Of a DNA stretch of 59,680 nucleotides, positions 35,220 through 43,983 are shown piece after piece. Numbering within the stretch: position 1 is the stretch's first letter; every line of letters begins with the position of its first letter. Source of the stretch: Halothiobacillus sp. (lineage in GTDB: Bacteria; Pseudomonadota; Gammaproteobacteria; Halothiobacillales; Halothiobacillaceae); NCBI GenBank assembly GCA_020061705.1, contig JAGUXT010000051.1, positions 1 through 59,680 of the forward strand, read 5' to 3'. The position numbers were made by a program, and so were the translations under genes. Below the pieces are notes generated by a model. It was not told where the DNA came from. It ran no database searches and saw only the letters and a program-made list of their open reading frames with translations.

Positions 35220-35825
35220 ATGATGCGCACACTTTTCCGCAGTTTCCTTTCGATACTCATGGCGACCGCCATGCTCGCAGCCAGCGGTTGCGCCACCGGC
35301 CCGGATGTGTGGGTGGATTACAGCCCGTCCACGCCCTTCGGCCAGTACAAAACCTTTAGCTTCGCCCACCCGCTGGACACCGACAGCGACGGCTACCAGA
35401 GCATTCTCTCGCAACGCCTGATGGCCGCCACCCAGCGTGAATTGGAGGCGCGCGGCATGCGCAGGATCAACGGCCCGGCGCAACTTACCGTTAATTTCAA
35501 GCTCATGTGGGTCGAGCGTACCCAAGTCACACCTTATTTCACCCCCATGATCGGCTACGGCTTCGGTCGGGGTTATTACGGCTACCGTTCCGGGTTTTAT
35601 GGCGCATGGCCGCTCTACCCCACGCAAGGTGTCGTTAGCACCCATATGGAAGGCACGCTCAGAATCGATATCACCGACGAGGCACGCAGGCAACGCGTGT
35701 GGGTCGGACTCATCAGCGATTTTGCCACTGACATCGGTTCGGATCTGGCACCTTCCGGTGTCGAGGCTGCCGTGGCTGCCGCGTTTGCCAAATATCCGCT
35801 ACCGGTGCGCACGCCCGCAAAGTAA
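35220..35825 (+). CDS. DUF4136-type lipoprotein
   Basis: 201 residues. Lipobox MLAASGC (Cys about 23) after a hydrophobic leader. DVWVDYSPSTPFGQYKTFSF and the late RVWVGLISDFATDIG..VEAAVAAAFAKYP fit DUF4136, a family of outer-membrane lipoproteins of unknown function. A Gly/Tyr-rich stretch (GYGFGRGYYGYRSGFYG) is in the middle. Two start codons (35220, 35223) are equal options. Confidence 0.8.
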   Translation: MMRTLFRSFLSILMATAMLAASGCATGPDVWVDYSPSTPFGQYKTFSFAHPLDTDSDGYQSILSQRLMAATQRELEARGMRRINGPAQLTVNFKLMWVERTQVTPYFTPMIGYGFGRGYYGYRSGFYGAWPLYPTQGVVSTHMEGTLRIDITDEARRQRVWVGLISDFATDIGSDLAPSGVEAAVAAAFAKYPLPVRTPAK

Positions 35826-35835
35826 GTTACCTCCC

Positions 35836-35872
35836 CAGCAGTCTGTCGGACTTGAGACGAACTGGCTGCCAG
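35836..35872. repeat. Palindromic repeat (TGTCGGACTTGAGACGA family), copy
   Basis: CAGCAGTCTGTCGGACTTGA followed by GACGAACTGGCTGCCAG. It matches 17014-17046 with few changes. It lies in the 148-base gap between the two lipoprotein genes. Confidence 0.65.
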
Positions 35873-35973
35873 TTCGAGGCTCGGCGCGGCTTAAGTGTCA
35901 CCGGTATTTCACAATAGCTCTCCAGTATCGCGGTTTGCTTGAGCACGAACCTATCGCAAAAACCTGGAGAAAA

Positions 35974-38328
35974 ATGATGACGATGAACAAAAGCCTGCTT
36001 TCTGCTGCCATCAGCCTTGCCTTGATCAGCGCACTCAGCGGCTGCGGCGGCGACAGCGAAATTCTGCCTGCGGCGCCCACCACCCCTCCCGACGTTTCCA
36101 AGCCCAACGCCAACATGCATTTCAACCGCGTGGCTGTATTCCCGGTGTGCTCACAGGCGGGCGCATCCTGCGAAACCGACGACTCCACCGCAGCTGAAAT
36201 CGTCACCGTCAGCACTGATGGCATGACCCTGATCTACTCCAACAGCCCGATGGGTGAAATTGGCTTCATCGACATCACCACCCCAAGCAGCCCCAAGGCC
36301 AAGGGGCACCTGGACATGGGCGGCGAGCCGACTTCCGTAGCTGTTGTTGGCAGCAATGTCGTGGCCGCCGTCAATACCTCCAAGGATTACATCAACACCT
36401 CCGGCAAGCTGGCCGTGGTCGATATCGCAACGCAAAAGGTTCTGGCCAACATTGCCCTGCCGGGTCAGCCTGATTCCGTGGCTGTGAGCAAGGATGGCAA
36501 ATACATCGCCATCGCCATTGAAAACGAGCGAGACGAAGACTTGAACAAGGGTGCACTGCCCCAGCTTCCCGCTGGCAGCCTTGTGATCGTCGATGTTGCT
36601 GGCGAGCCTTCCACCTGGAAGACCCGCACCGTCAGCATGACCGGTATCGCCACTCTCTACCCTACCGACCCCGAGCCTGAGTATGTCGCCATCAACGACG
36701 ACAACATCGCGGTTGTCACCTTGCAGGAAAACAACCACATCGCCTTGGTTGACCTGAAAGAAGGCAAGATCACGGCACACTACAGCGCGGGCAGCGTCAA
36801 CCTGACCCAGGTGGATCTGAAGGATGAGCGCCCCAACAACATCAGCCAGATTGAAACCCAGTCCAACCGCTTGCGCGAACCGGATGGCGTAAGCTGGATC
36901 TCCAAGACCCAGTTCGTCACCGCCAACGAAGGCGATCTGAATGGCGGCAGCCGTGGCTTCACTCTGTTCAACAAGGACGGCAGCGTGGCCTACGACTCTG
37001 GCAACAGCATGGAGCACATGGTCGCTACCATCGGTCATTACAACGACCGCCGCTCGGATGCCAAGGGCAACGAACCAGAAAATGCTGCCTATGGGCGTTT
37101 CAGCACCAGCGCGGGCTTTACCGATTATCTGTTCGTCTGTTCCGAGCGCTCCAGCGTGGTCGGTGTTTACGACCTGAGCACCTCCAACGCGCCAGCCTTC
37201 AAGCAGGTTCTGCCCGCTGGCATGGGACCTGAAGGCGTGCTCGCTATCCCTTCGCGCAATCTGTTGATCGCCGCCAGCGAGGAAGATGACCGTGAAGGCG
37301 CGGTACGCTCCGTGGTCAACATCTACCAGTACCAGGAAGCCAAGGCCAAGTATCCAACCCTGCAATCGGTCAAGCGCAGCGATGGCAACTCGATTCCCTG
37401 GGCGGCGCTTTCCGGCCTGGCAGCGGGCAGCGATAGCGTGATCTACAGCGTCAACGACAGCTTCTTTGGCGCCAACCGCATCTTCGGCATCGACCTGAGC
37501 AAAGCCCCTGCGCAGATCAACAAGGAAATCGCCATCAAGGACAGCAAGGGTGTGCTTGCAGCCCTGTCCGCGACCTTGCCTGCGGATAAAGATGCCAACG
37601 CCTTTGACCAAACCGATCTCAAGCTCATGCTCAATGCCGACGGCACGGTCAACCTTGACCCTGAAGGCATTGCTGTGTCCAGCGACGGCGGCTTCTGGCT
37701 GGCCTCCGAGGGGGCAGGCACGGTCAACGATGCCAAATACCCGGTCACCAAGCCGAACATCATCGTCAAGGCCGATGCCGCTGGCGTGATCCAACAGGTC
37801 ATCCAGCTGCCCGCCGAGCTTAACGCCAAGCAGTTGCGCTTTGGCTTCGAAGGCGTGGCCGAATCCAACGGTAAGCTGGTAGTCGCTTTCCAGCGAGCAT
37901 GGACAGGGGATGCCAACCCGCGTCTGGGCATTTACGATCTGAACGCCAAGACCTGGTCATTCGTGTTCTACCCGCTGGATACCGTGGCTTCGCCCTTCGG
38001 TGGCTGGGTCGGCCTGTCTGACATTACCACGCTGCCCAACAACCAGTTCCTGGTGGTTGAGCGCGACAACATGGCTGGCCCGGATGCCCGCATCAAGAGG
38101 CTCTACAAGATCGATCTCAACGGTATCGCGGCAGGCTCCACCGTTAGCAAAACCCTGGTGCGCGACCTGATAAGCGACCTGAAGGCTCCGGGCGGCAACG
38201 TCCTCGAAAAAGTCGAAGGCTCGGCTATCCTGCCGAACGGCGATGTCTATATCGTCACCGACAACGACGGCGTGGACGGTGGCAACGGCGAAACCCAGTT
38301 CATCAACCTGGGCAAGATCATCAAGTAA
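35974..38328 (+). CDS. Exported lipoprotein with beta-propeller and phytase-type esterase-like domain
   Basis: 784 residues from ATG 35974, with GGAGA six bases upstream. Lipobox ALSGC (Cys about 25). The first half (about 45-430) resembles the beta-propeller of choice-of-anchor I / alkaline-phosphatase-like proteins (GGEPTSVAVVGSNVVAAVN, LPGQPDSVAVSKDGKYIAIAIENERDED). The second half (about 450-780) resembles the esterase-like domain of phytases (LDPEGIAVSSDGGFWLASEGAG, FGFEGVAESNGKLVVAFQRAW, KVEGSAILPNGDVYIVTDNDGVDGGNGET). Known relatives are secreted and often tied to phosphate release; no activity can be read here. A terminator follows. Confidence 0.8.
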   Translation: MMTMNKSLLSAAISLALISALSGCGGDSEILPAAPTTPPDVSKPNANMHFNRVAVFPVCSQAGASCETDDSTAAEIVTVSTDGMTLIYSNSPMGEIGFIDITTPSSPKAKGHLDMGGEPTSVAVVGSNVVAAVNTSKDYINTSGKLAVVDIATQKVLANIALPGQPDSVAVSKDGKYIAIAIENERDEDLNKGALPQLPAGSLVIVDVAGEPSTWKTRTVSMTGIATLYPTDPEPEYVAINDDNIAVVTLQENNHIALVDLKEGKITAHYSAGSVNLTQVDLKDERPNNISQIETQSNRLREPDGVSWISKTQFVTANEGDLNGGSRGFTLFNKDGSVAYDSGNSMEHMVATIGHYNDRRSDAKGNEPENAAYGRFSTSAGFTDYLFVCSERSSVVGVYDLSTSNAPAFKQVLPAGMGPEGVLAIPSRNLLIAASEEDDREGAVRSVVNIYQYQEAKAKYPTLQSVKRSDGNSIPWAALSGLAAGSDSVIYSVNDSFFGANRIFGIDLSKAPAQINKEIAIKDSKGVLAALSATLPADKDANAFDQTDLKLMLNADGTVNLDPEGIAVSSDGGFWLASEGAGTVNDAKYPVTKPNIIVKADAAGVIQQVIQLPAELNAKQLRFGFEGVAESNGKLVVAFQRAWTGDANPRLGIYDLNAKTWSFVFYPLDTVASPFGGWVGLSDITTLPNNQFLVVERDNMAGPDARIKRLYKIDLNGIAAGSTVSKTLVRDLISDLKAPGGNVLEKVEGSAILPNGDVYIVTDNDGVDGGNGETQFINLGKIIK

Positions 38329-38357
38329 CGCTCCGGCATTGATTAACGCCTGAGACA

Positions 38358-38382
38358 GGCCGCCCCAACGGGCGGCCTTTTT
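38358..38382 (+). terminator. Rho-independent terminator
   Basis: Perfect stem GGCCGCCC/GGGCGGCC with loop CAAC, followed by five T residues, 29 bases after the lipoprotein stop. Confidence 0.9.
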
Positions 38383-38452
38383 AATGTGCGCTATTACGCT
38401 AATACCACACGCTAAACCGCCGAACATGCTTATAATCCCCGCGCCGCAAAGC

Positions 38453-38620
38453 CTAGGAGCCTATCGGACTTGAGCGGCTGAAGCGAAAAAGTCGCTGACC
38501 GAGGGCATATTTTGACGATTTTTTCGGCAATAGCAGGGACTATTGGCTATAAAAACGGTGAAATATGCACCGGTCAGAGGCTTTTGCAGCCAGATCGTCT
38601 CAAGTTCGATAGGCTCCTAG
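38453..38620. repeat. MITE-like 168-bp palindromic element upstream of the cobalamin riboswitch
   Basis: Terminal inverted repeats of 22 bases (CTAGGAGCCTATCG... at both ends, one mismatch). The interior is also self-complementary (CTGACCG...GCATATTTT against AAATATGC...CGGTCAG), so the whole element can fold as one long hairpin. No ORF. It ends 16 bases before the riboswitch. Confidence 0.75.
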
Positions 38621-38636
38621 CTCGCGGCGTTTGCGT

Positions 38637-38806
38637 TTCAGGTGCCCCCATGTTCGTCATGTCGGGTTAAACGGGAAACAGGTTCAAAACCTGTGCTGCC
38701 CCCGCAACGGTAAGTGCTTTTCGGCGCATCCATGCAACCACTGCCCCCACAACGCGGGGCGGGAAGGTGATGTCGCTTTATGCACCAGCCCGGAGACCGG
38801 CCTGAA
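38637..38806 (+). promoter_or_regulatory. Cobalamin (AdoCbl) riboswitch
   Basis: P1 TTCAGG/CCTGAA closes the aptamer exactly. Conserved blocks are in order: GGGTTAAACGGGAAACAGG, GCTGCCCCCGCAACGGTAA, and the B12 box AGCCCGGAGACCGGCCT (38787-38803). It precedes btuB by 55 bases; no clear terminator follows, so control of translation start is likely, with binding of cobalamin lowering btuB expression. Confidence 0.95.
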
Positions 38807-38861
38807 GCTCTCTTCACCAGACATGCGGGTGTGCTTGTCTCTTGATTCTGGTCTTCTTTAG

Positions 38862-40682
38862 ATGAAAAAACTCGCCCTTTGCACGGTGCTTTCCACCGTG
38901 TTCGCTCCTTTGCCGCTGTTCGCCGCCGACGCACTGGATGATGTTGTCGTCACCGCCACGCGCACCGCGCAAAACCTTAACGACACCCTGGTGGACACCA
39001 GCCTGATCACCCGCGCCGACATCGAACGCAGCCAGGCGCGCGATCTCAAAGACCTGCTGCAAGGTCTGCCCGGCATTAGCTTTGCCAATAATGGCGGCAT
39101 GGGACAGGTCACCTCCATGTTCCTGCGCGGCTCGAATTCCGATCATGTGCTGGTGCTGGTGGACGGCATCCGCATGGGTTCGGCCACGGTCGGCAGCTTT
39201 GCCTGGGAACAGATTCCGCTGGCGCAAATCGAGCGCATTGAAGTCACCCGTGGCCCGGCCTCCAGCCTGTACGGCTCGGAAGCCATCGGCGGCGTGGTGC
39301 AGATTTTCACCCGCAAGGGCACGCGCAACGGTTTCAGCCCGCGCGCCACACTGGGCGGCGGCAGCTACGGCACCTTCGACGGCTCGGCGGGCTTTTCCGG
39401 CGGCAATGGTCAATTCTGGGGCTCGGGCGAGTTGGCGTATGAAACCACCGACGGCTTCAATGCCTATGAAGGCTCGTCCATGTTTCAACCGTATGAGGGC
39501 GACAAGGACGGCTACCGCAACACCTCCGGCTCGCTGCGCGCGGGCGCCAAGCTGGGCGATTGGGGCGAAGCGGGCGTGAACTGGCTGCGTGTCGATGGCA
39601 GAAACGACTTTGACGGCAGCTTTGTCAATGAAGCTGAAACCCGCCAGGACGTGTTTGGCGCGTCGCTCAGTGCCAAGCCGCTGGACACCCTGAGCCTGCT
39701 GTTCAATGTCGGACAAAGCCGCGACGAGGCCGACAACTTCCTCAACGGCACATTCAAAACCCGCTTTAACACCACACGCGACAATGCTTCGCTGCTCGCC
39801 AGCTACACCCTGACGAGCACGCAAAGCCTGACCCTCGGTGCCGACTATCTCAAGGATCAGGTGGACAGCAGCACAGCCTTCACAGTAGACAGCCGCGACA
39901 ACACCGGCCTGTTCGCCGAATACCTCGGGCGTTTCGGCAGCTTCGACACCCAAGTGTCTGCCCGCCACGACGACAACCAGCAATTCGGCGGCCACAACAC
40001 CTGGACGGCAGGCGCGGGCTACCGTTTCGCGCCGGAACTGCGCCTGAGCGCGCTGGCAGGAACGGCCTTCAAGGCACCCAGCTTCAACCAGCTCTACTAC
40101 CCCGGCTTCGGCAATGCCGATCTCAAGCCGGAAGAATCCACCTCGTATGAAATCGGGCTGGACGGGCGCATCAGCGGCGTCAACTGGCAAACGCGCCTGT
40201 TCCAGAACGACATCGACAACCTGATCGTCACCGCCCGCCAAGCGAACGGAACCTACCTGCCCTCCAACCTCAATGAAGCGCGTATTCGCGGCCTGGAAGC
40301 CAGCCTCTCCACCCGTGTGAACGAACTCGACATGCGCGCCAGCTACACTTGGCTCGACCCGGTGCAGGTCGGCGGCAGCAACGATGGCAAGCTATTGCCG
40401 CGCCGCGCACAAAACGTGCTGCGACTGGATGCCGATCAAAACCTTGGTGCACTCCGCCTCGGCGCGACCGTCAACGCCGCCAGCGGGCGTTATGAGGATG
40501 TCGCCAACACCCAGCGCATGGGCGGCTACACCACCGTCGATCTGCGCGGCGAATACCTCATCACCCCCGAATGGCGCATGCAAGCACGCATCGCCAACCT
40601 GTTCGACAAGGACTATGAAACCGCCTACCTCTACAACCAGAGCGGACGCGCGTTTTATTTGACCTTGCGTTATGGGCTTTGA
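38862..40682 (+). CDS. btuB: TonB-dependent cobalamin receptor BtuB
   Basis: 606 residues. Signal peptide ending FA-ADA, TonB box DDVVVTATRT, plug domain (LLQGLPGISF, SSLYGSEAIGGVVQIFTRK) and a 22-strand barrel ending in the aromatic FYLTLRYGL. It moves vitamin B12 across the outer membrane using TonB energy. Under riboswitch control; the ribosome site before ATG is poor, which suits riboswitch-controlled translation. Confidence 0.93.
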   Translation: MKKLALCTVLSTVFAPLPLFAADALDDVVVTATRTAQNLNDTLVDTSLITRADIERSQARDLKDLLQGLPGISFANNGGMGQVTSMFLRGSNSDHVLVLVDGIRMGSATVGSFAWEQIPLAQIERIEVTRGPASSLYGSEAIGGVVQIFTRKGTRNGFSPRATLGGGSYGTFDGSAGFSGGNGQFWGSGELAYETTDGFNAYEGSSMFQPYEGDKDGYRNTSGSLRAGAKLGDWGEAGVNWLRVDGRNDFDGSFVNEAETRQDVFGASLSAKPLDTLSLLFNVGQSRDEADNFLNGTFKTRFNTTRDNASLLASYTLTSTQSLTLGADYLKDQVDSSTAFTVDSRDNTGLFAEYLGRFGSFDTQVSARHDDNQQFGGHNTWTAGAGYRFAPELRLSALAGTAFKAPSFNQLYYPGFGNADLKPEESTSYEIGLDGRISGVNWQTRLFQNDIDNLIVTARQANGTYLPSNLNEARIRGLEASLSTRVNELDMRASYTWLDPVQVGGSNDGKLLPRRAQNVLRLDADQNLGALRLGATVNAASGRYEDVANTQRMGGYTTVDLRGEYLITPEWRMQARIANLFDKDYETAYLYNQSGRAFYLTLRYGL

Positions 40683-40770
40683 TGCGTTGTGAACGTGCAG
40701 AAGGCACGCCTCCAACCGATTGGCGGTCTACCGCGGCGAGCATGCCGCACCTACGTTTAAGGAGGAATTC

Positions 40771-41376
40771 ATGATCAACGACGAGATCAACACCCGCCAC
40801 CAAGCGCGCATGGTGCGCAAGAAAGCCCTGATCGACGCGGCCATTGCGCGTAATGACAAGGCACAAGGGCTGTTGCTGGTGTTGACGGGTAACGGCAAGG
40901 GCAAGTCATCTTCGGCCTTTGGCATGGTCGGACGTGCGCTTGGTCATGGCATGAAGGTTGGCGTGTGTCAGTTCATCAAAAGCCGCACCGACACAGGGGA
41001 GGAGGCCTTTTTCGGCGCGCATCCGCTTTGCGAGTGGCATGTGCTGGGCGACGGCTTTACCTGGGATACGCAGGATCGCAGCGCGGACATCGCCAGTGCC
41101 GAACGCGGCTGGACGGTGGCCGAGCGCATGTTGGCCGACCCAAGCTATCAGCTCGTGGTGCTGGATGAGCTGACCTATTTATTGAGCTATCACTACCTCG
41201 ACCATGAGCGTGTGCTGGATGCCATCAGCCAGCGCCCCGCCATGCAGCATGTGGTGGTGACGGGGCGCGCCGCGATTGAGCCCTTGCTTGATCTGGCCGA
41301 TACCGTGACCGAGATGCTGGATGTGAAACACGCCTTTCAGGCGGGCATCAAGGCGCAGCCGGGAATTGACCTGTAG
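40771..41376 (+). CDS. cobO: Corrinoid adenosyltransferase CobO/BtuR
   Basis: 201 residues. ATG 40771 has a full AAGGAGG site six bases upstream. P-loop TGNGKGKSSSAFG (about 34-46), VGVCQFIK and VVLDELTYLL are diagnostic of the CobA/CobO/BtuR family. It adenylates cob(I)alamin or cobyrinate to make the coenzyme form. Second gene of the riboswitch-led set. Confidence 0.93.
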   Translation: MINDEINTRHQARMVRKKALIDAAIARNDKAQGLLLVLTGNGKGKSSSAFGMVGRALGHGMKVGVCQFIKSRTDTGEEAFFGAHPLCEWHVLGDGFTWDTQDRSADIASAERGWTVAERMLADPSYQLVVLDELTYLLSYHYLDHERVLDAISQRPAMQHVVVTGRAAIEPLLDLADTVTEMLDVKHAFQAGIKAQPGIDL

Positions 41377-41420
41377 TGGCGCGACTATTCAGGCTGCCGA
41401 TATTCCGGGCTAGCAATCAC

Positions 41421-42320
41421 ATGAAAGGCGCTCGTTTAATTCTTTTCACCACACTTTTCTGCTTAATCAGCGCATTTCACGCCCATGCTGCCGAAACATG
41501 CGTCAAAAACCCGGATGGCTCGCACTTTTGCCTCAGCCAGCCCGCGCAGCGCATCATTAGCCTCGCGCCGCATTTGACCGAGATGGTCTTTGCCGTCGGT
41601 GCGGGCGAGCAACTGGTTGGCGTGGTCGATCACAGCGACTTTCCGCCCGCCGCACGAACATTGCCCAGCCTCGGCAACTACAACCAGCCTGATATGGAAA
41701 TGCTGCTCAGCCTCAGGCCCGATTTGGTGCTCGTATGGCAAAGCGGCGCGTCACCCGCCGTGCTCGACACGCTGCAACGCCTCGGCATCAAGGTTTGGGT
41801 CAGTCGAGGCGAGCATATCGCTGATATTTCAGTCGAATTACGCAGCATTGGCCTTCTCAGCGGCCATACCGCAAAGGGCGCACGGGAGGCCGAAAACTTT
41901 GCACACGAACTCCATGCCCTCACGCAAGCGCGCGAGTCAGCCCGCAAAGTGCGCGGTTTCTATCAAATCTGGCCGCAGCCGCTTATCACCATCAGCAACA
42001 GACATTTTATTGCCGAAGCCATGCAGCATTGCGGCATTGAAAACATCGTTGGCACAAGCAGCAGCCTCACCCCCACTTGGAGCGTCGAGGCCGTGCTGCG
42101 CGCGCGCCCAGAGCTCATCATGACTTCGCCACCCGCGCGCGACTTTGAAAGCTGGTCACGCTGGACTGACCTGCCCGCCGTAAAAAATAATGCGCTCGTT
42201 ATTTTGCCGCCGGATGTGCTGATGCGCCCCGCCCCGCGTGTGCTGGAAGGCATTCGCGCCCTGTGCACAGCGGCGGATCGTGTGCGCGCAATCCAAATCT
42301 CCAGCGACGCATCGCCTTGA
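41421..42320 (+). CDS. btuF: Periplasmic cobalamin-binding protein BtuF
   Basis: 299 residues from ATG 41421, which begins a clean signal peptide (MKGARLILFTTLFCLISAFHAHAA). A GTG at 41376 overlapping the cobO stop would add 15 residues and is possible. Type III binding-protein fold: QRIISLAPHLTEMVFAVGAGEQLVGVVDHSDFP, MLLSLRPDLVLVWQSGASP. It hands B12 to BtuCD, whose genes lie 1.7 kb downstream. Confidence 0.88.
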   Translation: MKGARLILFTTLFCLISAFHAHAAETCVKNPDGSHFCLSQPAQRIISLAPHLTEMVFAVGAGEQLVGVVDHSDFPPAARTLPSLGNYNQPDMEMLLSLRPDLVLVWQSGASPAVLDTLQRLGIKVWVSRGEHIADISVELRSIGLLSGHTAKGAREAENFAHELHALTQARESARKVRGFYQIWPQPLITISNRHFIAEAMQHCGIENIVGTSSSLTPTWSVEAVLRARPELIMTSPPARDFESWSRWTDLPAVKNNALVILPPDVLMRPAPRVLEGIRALCTAADRVRAIQISSDASP

Positions 42321-42384
42321 CGAAGTCGCTTTTTACCGCTAAACAAGGCGGGCAGCCTATTCCCGCGACAGAGCAAAAATCAGC

Positions 42385-42945
42385 ATGAGCATTATTGAAT
42401 CATTTCGTTCTCTCTTTCGTAAACAAGCTCCGTTACCTCCAGCACCCAGCTCCGAAGAACTGCCCGCCCAGCCAATCAAGCCCAAAAATGAACGCCGCAA
42501 AATAGAGCGCCGTGACGCAATCGAAGGTACGCGCGCCCTGATTATTGACGATTCGAAGACTGTGGTCGTCACCTTGAGGAAAATTTTGGTTTCCACCGGC
42601 TACACAACCATGGAAGCCTTTGATGCTGAAAGCGGCATCGAGATCGCTCGCGCTGAATGCCCTGACGTGATCTTTCTCGACATCGTTCTACCCGGAATGA
42701 ACGGCTTTGCGGCACTGCGCCAGTTGCGTCGCGACCCCCTCACCAAGGACATCCCCATCATCATGATGAGCAGCAACGAACAAGCCACCGAGCAATTTTT
42801 TGGCGACCGCATTGGCGCGGATGATTTCATGAAAAAGCCTTTTGCCCGCGAAGAGGTTTTTGCCCGATTGAACAAACTGGTCGGTGAAGACTCTCAGTTA
42901 CGCCGCCCTGAATCTACCAACGTAGCCAATGGATCGAGCGTCTGA
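42385..42945 (+). CDS. Single-domain response regulator (CheY/PilH-like)
   Basis: 186 residues. A ~48-residue charged, Pro-rich front is followed by a receiver domain: acidic pair D55-D56 (LIIDDSKT), phosphoacceptor D99 (FLDIVLPGMNG) and KKPF lysine. No output domain. Such regulators act by protein contacts, for example in chemotaxis or pilus control. No histidine kinase gene is nearby. It is 64 bases after btuF. Confidence 0.85.
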   Translation: MSIIESFRSLFRKQAPLPPAPSSEELPAQPIKPKNERRKIERRDAIEGTRALIIDDSKTVVVTLRKILVSTGYTTMEAFDAESGIEIARAECPDVIFLDIVLPGMNGFAALRQLRRDPLTKDIPIIMMSSNEQATEQFFGDRIGADDFMKKPFAREEVFARLNKLVGEDSQLRRPESTNVANGSSV

Positions 42946-42989
42946 GTTGAGGAAAACCCACCCCACCGCCTTACCTTGAGGACTTTAGC

Positions 42990-43883
42990 TTGAAAAACCT
43001 AGCCTTACGTCTGTTACTGACCGCAACTCTAAGCCTTGGCCTGACGGCGACCGCGCAGGCCGCAACACAGCCCGAACTTCGCGTTAGCGTCGATCAACTT
43101 GCCAACCTGATGCAGCAAACCAATGTCGTGCTGATTGATGCCCGCCCGGCGGCTGAATATCAGCAAGGACACATTCCCGGCGCACGTAACCTGCCTTACA
43201 GAAGCACGTTTCAGGATATTTCCAAAAGCGGGCTTGTGCTCGCCGCCGAGCGCGCCAAACTGCTATTCCAGAGCATCGGGCTAAAAAATAATGATCTTGT
43301 GGTGGTTTACGATGGCAGCAACATGGTGCAAGCCTCGCGCGTCTTCTGGACACTGGAAATGAATGGTCATCAAAAGGTTCGTTTGTTGGACGGTGGGCTT
43401 CAGGCATGGCAAGCCAATGGCGGAAAGCTAACGCAAGAAACACCACGCATTGAAATTTCCGACTACCGCACTCAGACGAATAGAAAAGCCGTGAAAACCT
43501 GGGTCGATGTCGATGAAGCCCTGAACGGCTCCAAGCCTTACATTATTATTGACGCGCGCGATGGCGAGCACTTTACCGGCTTGAAATCCGAAGCCTATCG
43601 CTCAGGCCACATCCCCAACGCGCGCAGCGTTCCGGTCAACAAAAACCTCACTGCCGATGGCCACTTCCGTTCCAAGGATGAGCTGCGTGCGCTGTACGGA
43701 TCCATTCCCAAAAACACCGAGGTCATCGTGTATTGCTCCAAGGGACTGGCCTCATCATTGGAGTACTTCGTATTGCGCGAGCAAGGCTTGAATGTCGGCA
43801 ACTACGAAAGCTCATGGATGGAATGGGGTAACAAACTGAATCTGCCGATCGTCAATCCGACCGGCACCACCGACGTCCAGTAA
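42990..43883 (+). CDS. Exported two-domain rhodanese-type sulfurtransferase
   Basis: 297 residues with a TTG start; GAGGA lies about eight bases upstream and the signal peptide (KNLALRLLLTATLSLGLTATAQA) follows at once. Two rhodanese domains: the first (about 35-150) has Asp in the place of the catalytic Cys (VVYDGSN), the second has Cys249 in the active loop YCSKGLASS. Such proteins move sulfane sulfur, from thiosulfate or 3-mercaptopyruvate to acceptors; periplasmic location is inferred. A terminator follows. Confidence 0.88.
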   Translation: MKNLALRLLLTATLSLGLTATAQAATQPELRVSVDQLANLMQQTNVVLIDARPAAEYQQGHIPGARNLPYRSTFQDISKSGLVLAAERAKLLFQSIGLKNNDLVVVYDGSNMVQASRVFWTLEMNGHQKVRLLDGGLQAWQANGGKLTQETPRIEISDYRTQTNRKAVKTWVDVDEALNGSKPYIIIDARDGEHFTGLKSEAYRSGHIPNARSVPVNKNLTADGHFRSKDELRALYGSIPKNTEVIVYCSKGLASSLEYFVLREQGLNVGNYESSWMEWGNKLNLPIVNPTGTTDVQ

Positions 43884-43911
43884 ACGCTAGCTGTTCAAGC
43901 TTGCTTCACCA

Positions 43912-43943
43912 CCCGCGCCGGATGTCTCCGGCGCGGGTTTTTT
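43912..43943 (+). terminator. Rho-independent terminator after the rhodanese gene
   Basis: Perfect 11-bp stem CCCGCGCCGGA/TCCGGCGCGGG, loop TGTC, then six T residues. It separates the rhodanese gene from btuC, only 40 bases before the btuC start. Confidence 0.92.
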
Positions 43944-43983
43944 CTTTTTGGCGCCCCCACCACTGCCCTGTAGACTCCGCGCC

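Noticed and set aside
35599-35973. Longer reading of the phytase-like lipoprotein starting inside the DUF4136 gene
   Set aside because: The ATG at 35974 has a good ribosome site and starts a lipoprotein leader; the upstream part only overlaps another gene out of frame.
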